In this document: piece after piece, positions 1-5,845 of the stretch
Numbering within the stretch: the first letter of the stretch is position 1
Layout of the letters: every line of letters begins with the position of its first letter
Assembly: GCA_016205125.1 (NCBI GenBank)
Contig: JACQJE010000212.1
Span: forward strand, 1-8,618
DNA: 8,618 nt
Direction: 5' to 3'
Origin: Deltaproteobacteria bacterium
GTDB lineage: Bacteria; Bdellovibrionota; O2-12-FULL-43-9; JACQJE01
Position numbers and translations under genes: made by a program
The notes under the pieces: model-generated
Told to the model about the DNA's origin: nothing
Databases searched by the model: none
The model's input: the letters and a program-made list of their open reading frames with translations, nothing else

Positions 1-287
1 AGATAAAACACTTCCCAGAAGCTGCTTGAACCCCCCCACCTCAATCCTCCCCCGCCAGGGGGGAGGAGGAAAAAGAGATCTCTCTTCCGTCAGAATCATT
101 ATCCTTCGACTCCCTTCACCCTCATCCCGTTTTCTATTCTGCCGATAGATCAAGTATGCGTTATACAGGAATCCAGTTACTTCTCTTCATGAGGCCTCTT
201 TCGTAAAGTTACCTTTTTCAATGATCCAATACGCGCACAGATCGACGCGCAGAATTTTTGGTGTAATTGAAGATTCCCAATTTGAGT
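1..287. other. Non-coding region downstream of the Fur-family gene
   Basis: I find no convincing gene on either strand here. The stretch holds a C/G-rich hairpin repeat (31-70, listed separately), a 10-bp perfect palindrome AGAGATCTCT at 74-83, and AATCATTATC at 94-103, which equals one half of the classical Fur box. A short palindrome GAGGCCTC lies near 190-200. No hairpin followed by a U-run is visible just after the regulator's stop codon at 288, so no intrinsic terminator can be called for the operon. Any gene to the left begins outside the window. Confidence 0.6.
31..70 (+). repeat. C/G-rich hairpin repeat, copy 1
   Basis: A C-run (CCCCCCCACC) precedes a 9-bp perfect stem, TCCTCCCCC at 45-53 and GGGGGAGGA at 59-67, closed by a 5-nt loop. 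Copy 2 at 8581-8618, read on the opposite strand, has the same design: a CCCCCACC lead, a few variable bases, then a 9-bp stem with a 5-nt loop. Such C/G-rich palindromic intergenic elements are scattered through many bacterial genomes. The element has no U-run on either side, so it does not look like an ordinary intrinsic terminator. That the two copies are one family is inferred from this alignment alone. Confidence 0.6.
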
Positions 288-752
288 TTATCGACAATTC
301 TTGCAATAACCGAACATCTCCAGCCGATGGTGCGCCAACTGAAAATGATGCTGGGAAGCGACGGCATCTTGAAGGCGTTCAATCTCCGGGTTGAAAAACT
401 CAATGATCGATCCGCATTTTAAACAGATCATATGATCGTGGTGGGTATCGTGAGGAACATGCTCGTATCGCGTCTGCCCGTCACCAAAATGGCGCTCTAC
501 CGCCAGGCCGCATTTAACGAGCAGTTTCATCGTGCGGTAAATAGTGGCATAACCAGTGCCAGGCTGAATTTGCCTGATTTGTTGATAGAGTTCATCAATG
601 TTGAGATGACCTTTGGCTCTAAAGAAAACCTCAATAATGAGGTCCCGCTGGGTTGTCATTCGCATGCCCAGCTCAGTCAGGAATTGGCGAAATCGCTCCT
701 TTAGCGCCGTTGTATCAGCGCGCCTTACCTCGTGAATCTTTCTTGCTGCCAC
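288..752 (-). CDS. Fur-family metal-dependent transcriptional regulator
   Basis: This is a cytoplasmic dimeric repressor of the Fur/Zur/PerR family. From the GTG at 752 it has 154 residues. The N-terminal winged helix includes TTQRDLI and the recognition helix YATIYRTMKLL, followed by the wing GDGQTRYEH. The C-terminal half has the HHDH metal motif (residues 104-107), CLKC (C110, C113) and the terminal CKNC (C150, C153), so the two-CxxC structural zinc site is intact, with further candidate ligands H49 and the HH pair near residue 141. The start is uncertain. ATG at 665 gives 125 aa but cuts the first helix (LKERFRQFLTELG), GTG at 752 overlaps rplQ by 38 nt, and GTG at 821 gives 177 aa and overlaps it by 107 nt; none has a strong Shine-Dalgarno sequence. 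I prefer 752 because it keeps helix 1. The metal sensed (Fe, Zn or peroxide via Fe) cannot be decided. It is probably co-transcribed from rplQ by coupling. Confidence 0.88.
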   Translation of the reverse strand: MAARKIHEVRRADTTALKERFRQFLTELGMRMTTQRDLIIEVFFRAKGHLNIDELYQQIRQIQPGTGYATIYRTMKLLVKCGLAVERHFGDGQTRYEHVPHDTHHDHMICLKCGSIIEFFNPEIERLQDAVASQHHFQLAHHRLEMFGYCKNCR

Positions 753-1383
753 TTCGCCCCGTCCCCATAGCCGTCTTGCGGTGAGATTCCTTTTTCTCTG
801 TTTTATCGAAACGCGCTTCACTCTTTGTATGCCAGCCCAGCATCCGTTTGAGTTTTTTCCATCGGCCCTTTTCTTCTTTTTCAGGCTTTTCTGCGACCTC
901 TTTTTCCTCTGTGACTTCGGCTTTTTTCTCCGTCACTGCTCCCTTCGCCTTCTCTTTGGCCGCTTCTTCTCTCTCTTTCTCCTTTTTCTTGACCTTTGGC
1001 TTCGTGATCCGTTCTGAAACAACCGGGCTATCGACAAGTTCCAGGATCGCCAGTGGAGCGGCATCCCCCTTCCGCCATTCTGCCAGCGGAATAATGCGAG
1101 TGTATCCCCCGCGTCTATTCTGATAACGCGTCGCTAATTCCGAGAAGAGTTTTCTCAAGACGGCATCGTTTCTAATAGAGCGGAATGCCAAGCGCCGCGC
1201 ATGAAGATCACCCCGCCGCGCAAGAGTAATCAAGCGCTCCGCATATTGCGCTAATGCCTTGGCTTTTGGTTGAGTGGTCGTGATCCTCTCCACTGAAAAA
1301 AGATAGGTAGCCATATTTCTAAACATCGCCTCGCGGTGAGACGATGTCCGTCCTAGTTTTGCCCCTGCTACTTGATGTCTCAT
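715..1383 (-). CDS. rplQ: 50S ribosomal protein L17 (bL17) with long charged C-terminal tail
   Basis: L17 sits near the peptide exit tunnel of the large subunit. Residues 1-119 match the whole family: MRHQVAGAKLGRTSSHR at the start, AMFRNMATYL, TTTQPKAKAL, RLAFRSIRND, RGGYTRI and ILELVDSP. Typical L17 ends about here (about 115-130 aa), but this protein runs on to 222 aa. Residues about 126-172 are dominated by Lys, Glu and Ala (KKKEKEREEAAKEKAKG), likely a charged helix or disordered. Residues 173-222 are basic and rich in Gly/Ser, with an RWKKLKRMLGW segment. The gene starts 17 nt after rpoA with only a weak ribosome site, suggesting translational coupling. The tail region overlaps the possible upstream starts of the Fur-family gene. 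Extended L17 tails occur in some phyla; the function of this one is unknown. Confidence 0.96.
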   Translation of the reverse strand: MRHQVAGAKLGRTSSHREAMFRNMATYLFSVERITTTQPKAKALAQYAERLITLARRGDLHARRLAFRSIRNDAVLRKLFSELATRYQNRRGGYTRIIPLAEWRKGDAAPLAILELVDSPVVSERITKPKVKKKEKEREEAAKEKAKGAVTEKKAEVTEEKEVAEKPEKEEKGRWKKLKRMLGWHTKSEARFDKTEKKESHRKTAMGTGRSGSKKDSRGKAR

Positions 1384-1400
1384 TGCTTAGTTTCCAAGTT

Positions 1401-2444
1401 TTATGCTTTTTTCCCCTCGTCACGTTCTTTCTTCATCTGATCGAGATCCTCCAAAGAGGGGAAATTTTCGAGCTTCGTGCCAAAATTCAATCCCAATGAT
1501 TCGACCAACTCCTTAATCTCATTGAGAGATTTTCTACCGAAATTCTTTGTCTTCAGGAGTTCGTTTTCTGTCTTCTCGACAAGGTGTCCAATGTATTTTA
1601 TACCCGCCACATGCAAGCAGTTTGATGAACGGACGGAGAGCTCCATCTCATCAATGCTCTTGTATAAAAGATCATTCACATCTCTCCTTTTTTTCTGTTC
1701 AGATGAAGCGGATCCTTCTCCTTTTTGGGTGATCTCTACCTGTTCGTCAAAATTAACAAAGACTGCCAACTGCTCCTTCACAATCTTGGCTGCCAAGCCA
1801 AGAGCGTCTTCTGGCTTAATACTCCCATCCGTCCAGATTTCCATGAGGAGGCGGTCATAGTCCGTTCGCTGTCCCACTCGCGCGTGAGTCACGGTGTAAT
1901 TGACCTTTCTGACAGGTGAAAAGAGAGAATCGATGGCAATGACATCGATCGCGTCATCGGGAGACTTGTTTTCATCAGCGGGTCGATAGCCGCGCCCTTG
2001 CTCGATCACACATTCCATCTTGAAATGCGCTTCCTTTCCCAAGGTCACAATCAGTTGATCCGGAGTCAGTACTTTCACACTTTCCGGACAGATAAAATCT
2101 TTCCCCGTGATCACCTTATCCCCTTTCTTATCGATAGTGACCGTAACAGGCCTCTCGGAAGCGCATCGAAACCTCATCGACTTCAGATTAAGCACCACCG
2201 CTGTCACATCTTCAATGGCATCCGGTATTGGAGAAAATTCATGGTAGACGTTGCCAATCCTGATTTTTGTAATGGCCGCACCAAGAAGAGATGAAAGCAA
2301 CACCCTTCTCAACGAGTTCCCTATTGTCAGACCATAACCGCGCTCGAGCGGTTTTGCTTCAAATTTTCCATAGAAAGGTGTCAAAGTCTCCCTTTCAACT
2401 TCCATTCGCTCAGGCCGAATCAATTCTGTCCAATTTCTATACAT
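1401..2444 (-). CDS. rpoA: DNA-directed RNA polymerase subunit alpha
   Basis: Alpha dimerises to nucleate RNA polymerase assembly and its C-terminal domain contacts UP elements and activators. The protein has 347 residues, slightly longer than the usual 320-340. The N-terminal assembly domain (about 1-240) shows FEAKPLERGYGLTIGNSLRR and VLLSSLLGAAIT, then VNYTVTHARVGQRTDYD. A linker rich in Ser, Lys and Glu (about 240-262) joins the C-terminal domain, whose DNA-contact residues are present in LSVRSSNCL: R272 and N275 correspond to E. coli R265 and N268. NFGRKSLNEIKE is the second helix-hairpin-helix part. The final residues (KKERDEGKKA) form a charged tail. ATG is preceded by GGGAGG 11 nt upstream. 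It lies between rpsD (43-nt gap) and rplQ (17-nt gap), the standard alpha-operon position. Confidence 0.98.
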   Translation of the reverse strand: MYRNWTELIRPERMEVERETLTPFYGKFEAKPLERGYGLTIGNSLRRVLLSSLLGAAITKIRIGNVYHEFSPIPDAIEDVTAVVLNLKSMRFRCASERPVTVTIDKKGDKVITGKDFICPESVKVLTPDQLIVTLGKEAHFKMECVIEQGRGYRPADENKSPDDAIDVIAIDSLFSPVRKVNYTVTHARVGQRTDYDRLLMEIWTDGSIKPEDALGLAAKIVKEQLAVFVNFDEQVEITQKGEGSASSEQKKRRDVNDLLYKSIDEMELSVRSSNCLHVAGIKYIGHLVEKTENELLKTKNFGRKSLNEIKELVESLGLNFGTKLENFPSLEDLDQMKKERDEGKKA

Positions 2445-2487
2445 GATTTCTCATACCTCCCGCTGATCTTATATACTGATGTATTGT

Positions 2488-3105
2488 TTAGCGAGAATAA
2501 TACTCAACTATGAGATGCTCCTCGATGGGGAATGTGATGGCAGAACGCGTCGGCGACTCAACGACCGTCCCGCTCAATTTGTTCTGATCCAATTCAAGCC
2601 ACTTCGGAATTTCCCGTCTCTGCAGACCTTCGATAGCACCTTTCACGCGGAGCATTTCTTTATCGCTTTCGGCTACTTTAACCACGTCTCCCTTCGAAAC
2701 AAGATAGGAAGAGATATTGACCCGCTTGTCATTCACTTCAATGTGATTGTGAAGCACCATCTGACGAGCATCCCGCCGGGAGCTCGCAAATCCAAGGCGG
2801 TAGACAACGCTATCAAGGCGTCGCTCCAAAAGAATAATCAGGTTCTCTCCCGTATTCCCCTTCAGGCGTTCCGCCTCTTCGTAAAAGCCGCGAAACTGCC
2901 CTTCTTCCAAATCGTAAATCCGTTTCACCTTTTGTTTTTCTCTCAAGCGGATCGAATATTCAGAAAACTTTCCTCTTCGCCGCCCATGCATTCCTGGCGG
3001 GTAGTTTCTTCTCTCAATCGCACACTTGTCCGTATAGCATCGCTCTCCTTTGAGAAAGAGCTTTAACCCCTCTCTTCTGCAAAATCGGCAAACTGCGTGA
3101 GACAA
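2488..3105 (-). CDS. rpsD: 30S ribosomal protein S4 (uS4), zinc-binding type
   Basis: S4 is a primary binder of the 5' domain of 16S rRNA and influences decoding accuracy; in several bacteria it also represses its own operon. The protein has 205 residues. The zinc site of the C+ type is complete: C6, C9, C23 and C28 in VCRFC and [19 protein letters not shown] and the S4 RNA-binding domain ([31 protein letters not shown], about residues 92-122) follow. The start is TTG, supported by a perfect AGGAGG six nt upstream. The protein begins directly at the zinc knuckle and lacks the MARYTGP-type lead found in many S4 proteins; no in-frame ATG lies in the short gap above. A small inverted repeat sits between rpsK and this ribosome site. 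Confidence 0.97.
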   Translation of the reverse strand: MSHAVCRFCRREGLKLFLKGERCYTDKCAIERRNYPPGMHGRRRGKFSEYSIRLREKQKVKRIYDLEEGQFRGFYEEAERLKGNTGENLIILLERRLDSVVYRLGFASSRRDARQMVLHNHIEVNDKRVNISSYLVSKGDVVKVAESDKEMLRVKGAIEGLQRREIPKWLELDQNKLSGTVVESPTRSAITFPIEEHLIVEYYSR

Positions 3106-3111
3106 CTTTCT

Positions 3112-3117
3112 CCTCCT
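3112..3117 (-). promoter_or_regulatory. Shine-Dalgarno sequence that fixes the rpsD TTG start
   Basis: On the minus strand the six bases read AGGAGG, a perfect anti-16S match, six nt before the TTG at 3105. No ATG or GTG competes at suitable spacing, so this site decides the start of S4. Confidence 0.8.
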
Positions 3118-3126
3118 AAATCTTAT

Positions 3127-3140
3127 CGTCTAAACAGACG
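3127..3140 (-). repeat. Small inverted repeat in the rpsK-rpsD gap
   Basis: CGTCT-GTTT-AGACG (minus strand) forms a perfect 5-bp stem with a 4-nt loop, nine nt before the rpsD Shine-Dalgarno. It has no U-run, so it is not a terminator. It might influence rpsD translation or mRNA processing, but a stem this short can arise by chance. Confidence 0.3.
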
Positions 3141-3143
3141 CTA

Positions 3144-3560
3144 TTATACTCGCCTGCGCTTCGGCGGCCTGCATCCATTGTGTGGAATCGGCGTAACATC
3201 CTGGATCACGTTAATTTTTAAACCAGCTATCTGCAGAGCGCGGAGCGAAGATTCTCTCCCCGCACCGGGACCTTTAATATTTACAGCAATCGTCCTCATC
3301 CCATGCTCAACAGCCTTTTTTGCCGCCGCCTCTGCCGCAACCTGGGCCGCGAAAGGTGTCCCTTTCTTTGAACCCTTGAAGCCGCAAGCACCCGCACTAG
3401 ACCATGCAATCACATTGCCGCCTAAATCAGAGATGGTGACAACGGTATTATTAAAAGTTGCCTGAATATGGGCCATTCCAGTGGGGATATTCTTGCGAAT
3501 TTTCTTCTTCTTGCTTATCCCTGCATCCTGTCCAGATTCTTTTTCTTTTTTCACCACCAT
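3144..3560 (-). CDS. rpsK: 30S ribosomal protein S11 (uS11)
   Basis: S11 lies in the 30S platform next to S6, S18 and the 3' major domain of 16S rRNA near the mRNA exit. The chosen product has 138 residues: a Lys-rich N-terminus ([14 protein letters not shown]), then the conserved core [92 protein letters not shown]. An in-frame TTG two codons upstream (3566) would extend it, but the GGAG at 3568-3571 is seven nt from the ATG at 3560 and only one nt from the TTG, so ATG is preferred. The gene follows rpsM by 12 nt. The N-terminus ([14 protein letters not shown]) is somewhat longer than in many homologues. Confidence 0.97.
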   Translation of the reverse strand: MVVKKEKESGQDAGISKKKKIRKNIPTGMAHIQATFNNTVVTISDLGGNVIAWSSAGACGFKGSKKGTPFAAQVAAEAAAKKAVEHGMRTIAVNIKGPGAGRESSLRALQIAGLKINVIQDVTPIPHNGCRPPKRRRV

Positions 3561-3572
3561 ACTCAATCTCCA

Positions 3573-3959
3573 CTACTTCTTCGCGGCAGCTTTCTTCTTG
3601 GCGGCTATCGCCTGACCACGCGGACCTTTACGCGTTCTTGCGTTCGAGTGGGTTCTCTGTCCTCGCACGGGGAGTCCCTTGCGATGGCGCAATCCGCGAT
3701 AGGTGCCAAGATCCATGAGACGCTTGATATTCATGGACACTTCCCGCCGAAGATCTCCTTCGACAATGTATCTCTTTTCAATCACGTCTCTGAGTACCGA
3801 AACATCGTTTTCCGTCAAATTGTCCGTTCGCAAGTTCGGATCGATTTTCGCCTCTTCCAAAATGTCTTGCGATCTGGATAAACCAATTCCGTAAATATAA
3901 GTCAGCGCAATTTCCACTCTCTTATTTCTGGGTAAATCGACACCCGCTAATCTCACCAT
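3573..3959 (-). CDS. rpsM: 30S ribosomal protein S13 (uS13)
   Basis: S13 is in the head of the small subunit, contacts the P-site tRNA and forms inter-subunit bridges. From ATG at 3959 the protein has 128 residues beginning [14 protein letters not shown], the normal S13 N-terminus. It then has [17 protein letters not shown], the helix-two-turn-helix region, [33 protein letters not shown] in overlapping conserved blocks, and a Lys/Ala-rich tail ending [10 protein letters not shown] that reaches toward tRNA. An ATG three codons upstream (3968) is also in frame, but its AGGA is only about 1-3 nt away, whereas the same AGGA is about 10 nt from the ATG at 3959. It lies 27 nt after rpmJ. Confidence 0.97.
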   Translation of the reverse strand: MVRLAGVDLPRNKRVEIALTYIYGIGLSRSQDILEEAKIDPNLRTDNLTENDVSVLRDVIEKRYIVEGDLRREVSMNIKRLMDLGTYRGLRHRKGLPVRGQRTHSNARTRKGPRGQAIAAKKKAAAKK

Positions 3960-3986
3960 GCTTCCCATATCCTCATTCTAGAATCT

Positions 3987-4100
3987 TTATCCCTGGCGCT
4001 GTTTATGCCGAGGATTAGAACAGATGATCCTGACGACTCCTTCGCGTCTAACTACCTTACATTTCTTACATATTTTCTTCACTGAAGGACGCACTTTCAC
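3987..4100 (-). CDS. rpmJ: 50S ribosomal protein L36 (bL36), zinc-binding type
   Basis: This 37-residue protein is the smallest of the large subunit and binds 23S rRNA near the GTPase-associated region. Translation from GTG at 4100 gives [20 protein letters not shown], then [17 protein letters not shown] and a TAA stop. The zinc ligands C11, C14, C27 and H32 are all present, so this is the C+ form. An AGAGGA ribosome site lies about eight nt before the GTG. Its position between infA and rpsM is canonical. It is the first gene after the internal promoter at 4163-4191 and so opens the distal transcription unit. Confidence 0.97.
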   Translation of the reverse strand: MKVRPSVKKICKKCKVVRREGVVRIICSNPRHKQRQG

Positions 4101-4221
4101 TCTTCGATTCCTCTCGATTTATGCCGGGATGACAGGCTCTCAGCGCCCCAAAAGAAGGGTGTAATCTATATAAAAGTTGCGTCTCTGTCAAACGGTTCTT
4201 TACCTGTCTTTCAGGATGATC
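4101..4221 (-). other. infA-rpmJ intergenic leader
   Basis: This is the longest gap between genes inside the cluster (121 nt). It contains the candidate promoter at 4163-4191 and about 55 nt of untranslated leader ahead of rpmJ. Just after the infA stop lie two small overlapping inverted repeats (AGGAT-C-ATCCT and CCTG-AAAGA-CAGG) without a U-run, so a terminator is not supported. In E. coli the leader of the alpha operon is the S4 repression site. Whether this leader folds in a comparable way is not evident by eye. Confidence 0.55.
4163..4191 (-). promoter_or_regulatory. Candidate sigma70 promoter for the rpmJ-rpsM-rpsK-rpsD-rpoA-rplQ unit
   Basis: On the minus strand a consensus -35 box TTGACA (4186-4191) is followed by a 17-nt spacer and TAGATT (4163-4168), a 4/6 match to the -10 consensus that includes the important first TA and final T. 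The spacer end is AT-rich (TTTTATA). Transcription would begin near 4156, about 55 nt before the rpmJ start. The site lies in the only sizeable gap of the cluster, exactly at the spc/alpha boundary, which supports it. Start site not demonstrated. Confidence 0.65.
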
Positions 4222-4443
4222 CTATTTTGAACGATAAATAATCCGCCCCCTTGTCAAATCATACGGTGAGAGTTCAACCGTCACGCGATCGCCTGTCAAA
4301 ATTTTAATAAAGTGCATTCTCATTTTTCCTGAAATATGTGCCAGTACGATATGGCCATTGTCCAGCCGGACCCGGAACATCGCGTTGGGAAGAAGCTCTG
4401 TCACAACCCCTTCAACCTGAATCACCTCCTCTTTCTTGCCCAT
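4222..4443 (-). CDS. infA: Translation initiation factor IF-1
   Basis: IF-1 binds the A site of the 30S subunit during initiation and aids IF-2 and IF-3. The 73-residue product is a single OB fold of normal length: [20 protein letters not shown], then [40 protein letters not shown] and RGRIIYRSK. The ATG at 4443 has GGAG five nt upstream. The gene starts inside the 3' end of map (22-nt overlap), so its ribosome site is within map and the two are likely translationally coupled. It ends the tightly packed spc part; a 121-nt gap with a promoter follows. Confidence 0.98.
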   Translation of the reverse strand: MGKKEEVIQVEGVVTELLPNAMFRVRLDNGHIVLAHISGKMRMHFIKILTGDRVTVELSPYDLTRGRIIYRSK

Positions 4444-5201
4444 TCCTTCTCCTCGCTCCTCAAACTTAAGACTTCAGGGCCCTCTTTCGTTACCGCCACC
4501 GTGTGTTCAAAGTGAGCGGATAAACTTCCATCTCGCGTCACTACCGTCCAGCCATCTGGCAAAAAACGTACTGCAGGGCCTCCCACATTCGCCATCGGTT
4601 CTATTGCAATGACCATTCCTGCCTGGAGCTCGGCCCCTGTGCCAAGTCGCCCGTAGTTTGGCACCTGCGGTTCTTCATGGAGACGGCGCCCTATTCCGTG
4701 CCCCACCAATTCTCTGACAACCGAGTAGCTCGCTCCCTCCAGATGCTTTTGAACCGCGTGCGAAATATCATGCACATGATTCCCAGGCCAAGCCTGCTCA
4801 ATGCCGCAATATAAGGCTTCCTGAGTGACTCTCATCAGGCGATCTGCTTCCCCGCTCGTTTTCCCTACCGAGAGAGTCAGCGCAGAGTCGCCATAAAAAC
4901 CTTCATAAATGACACCAAAATCGATGCCGACAATGTCTCCCTCGCAAAGAGGCTGTTTGTTCGGTATGCCATGAACAACGGCTTCATTCACCGATGCACA
5001 AATCGAGTGGCGATAACCGGAATATCCTTTAAAAGCTGGCAAGGTCCCTCTTTCCATAGCCAGTTTTTCTGCCTTGCGATCCAAATCCAAGGTCGAGATC
5101 CCAGGTTTCACCAAACGCGCTAACTCTTCAAGGATCTGAGCCACAACCTGCCCGGCAACGCGCATCTTTTCGAGTTCTTGTTCCGATTTGATGGTGATCA
5201 T
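4422..5201 (-). CDS. map: Type I methionine aminopeptidase
   Basis: This cytosolic dinuclear metalloenzyme removes the initiator methionine from nascent proteins when the second residue is small. It has 259 residues, the normal type I length. All five metal ligands are seen at family spacing: D94 and D105 (GIDFGV...GFYGDSA), H168 ([12 protein letters not shown]), E201 (IEPM) and E232 (HFEHTV). The substrate-site H77 (NEAVVHGIP) is also present. The N-terminus [20 protein letters not shown] is typical, with no zinc-finger or SH3-binding extension as in some type I enzymes. It ends in a basic tail (EKEWARKRR). The start overlaps the adk stop as ATGA and the end overlaps infA by 22 nt. The ribosome site is weak, in line with coupling to adk. 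Confidence 0.98.
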   Translation of the reverse strand: MITIKSEQELEKMRVAGQVVAQILEELARLVKPGISTLDLDRKAEKLAMERGTLPAFKGYSGYRHSICASVNEAVVHGIPNKQPLCEGDIVGIDFGVIYEGFYGDSALTLSVGKTSGEADRLMRVTQEALYCGIEQAWPGNHVHDISHAVQKHLEGASYSVVRELVGHGIGRRLHEEPQVPNYGRLGTGAELQAGMVIAIEPMANVGGPAVRFLPDGWTVVTRDGSLSAHFEHTVAVTKEGPEVLSLRSEEKEWARKRR

Positions 5202-5845
5202 CGCTTCTGCAAATCCAGGGAAACAATGCGCCTGAATACCTCCTCTACTTTCCCCTTCCCATCAATGACGCGCAAGATGCTTTTTCTCTTATAATATTCG
5301 AGCAGTGGCGCAGTCCATTCGCGATAGGTTTTGAGACGATTGCGTATCACACCTTCCTGATCATCGTCGCGCTGTTTAAGGGGCGTCCCGCAGCGATCGC
5401 AGATTTCCGCCTGGCGGGGAGGTTTAAATTCAACATGGTAACCCGCTTCACAGATCGGGCATAACCTTCGACCCGCGAGACGACGCACGACTTCTTCTTC
5501 ACCCACGTCAATGGCGACAACGATGTCAATATTGACAATCTTCTCGAGCTCTTTTGCCTGTATGACGGTGCGCGGCAGACCATCCAGAACAAAACCATTT
5601 TTGCAATCCGGAAGCTTAAGGCGCTCCTCCACGATCTCCATCATCAACGAATCGGGAAGCAGCTCTCCGCGGTTCATGTGTGCGCGGGCTTGCTGTCCTA
5701 AGGCTGTCCCCTCGCGCACCGCATTTCGGAGAATATCCCCCGTCGATATTCTCGGAACGCAGAAATGATCAGCGATCATCGCCGCCTGCGTCCCTTTACC
5801 AGCCCCCGGAGGACCGAGCAGGACAAGCCTTTTCATGTCAGACAC
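5198..5845 (-). CDS. adk: Adenylate kinase, zinc-type LID
   Basis: Adenylate kinase catalyses ATP + AMP = 2 ADP in the cytosol. The product has 215 residues, the long-form length. It has the P-loop GPPGAGKG (11-18), the AMP-binding STGDILR (34-40), and [10 protein letters not shown] (84-93; most homologues have DGFPRT). The LID carries a four-cysteine zinc site, C129, C132, C149 and C152 (RRLCPIC...[10 protein letters not shown]), as in Gram-positive and many other bacterial enzymes but not E. coli. The GTG at 5845 is chosen because GAGGGG lies five nt upstream; the ATG at 5836 (three codons on) would be 14 nt from that site. It overlaps the secY stop by 8 nt and the map start by 4 nt. Confidence 0.98.
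   Translation of the reverse strand: MSDMKRLVLLGPPGAGKGTQAAMIADHFCVPRISTGDILRNAVREGTALGQQARAHMNRGELLPDSLMMEIVEERLKLPDCKNGFVLDGLPRTVIQAKELEKIVNIDIVVAIDVGEEEVVRRLAGRRLCPICEAGYHVEFKPPRQAEICDRCGTPLKQRDDDQEGVIRNRLKTYREWTAPLLEYYKRKSILRVIDGKGKVEEVFRRIVSLDLQKR

Noticed and set aside
45..67. Hairpin of the left repeat as the operon's intrinsic terminator
   Set aside because: No U-run follows the stem on the minus strand, and it is over 200 nt past the last stop codon.
218..403. 61-codon minus-strand frame overlapping the 3' end of the Fur-family gene
   Set aside because: It overlaps conserved zinc-site codons in another frame and resembles nothing known.
432..704. 90-codon + strand open frame opposite the Fur-family gene
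   Set aside because: Antisense shadow of a clear Fur-family domain with no homology or start signals.
781..1123. Two + strand open frames rich in Phe/Ser/Leu opposite rplQ
   Set aside because: They are the complement of the Lys/Glu-rich L17 tail; the apparent hydrophobic protein is a by-product of the purine tract.
3960..3968. Longer rpsM start giving [10 protein letters not shown]
   Set aside because: Its AGGA is only about 1-3 nt from the ATG; the next ATG gives the canonical S13 N-terminus with better spacing.
4198..4224. Small inverted repeats after infA as a terminator
   Set aside because: Stems of four to five bp, no U-run, and they would cut a conserved cluster; not supported.
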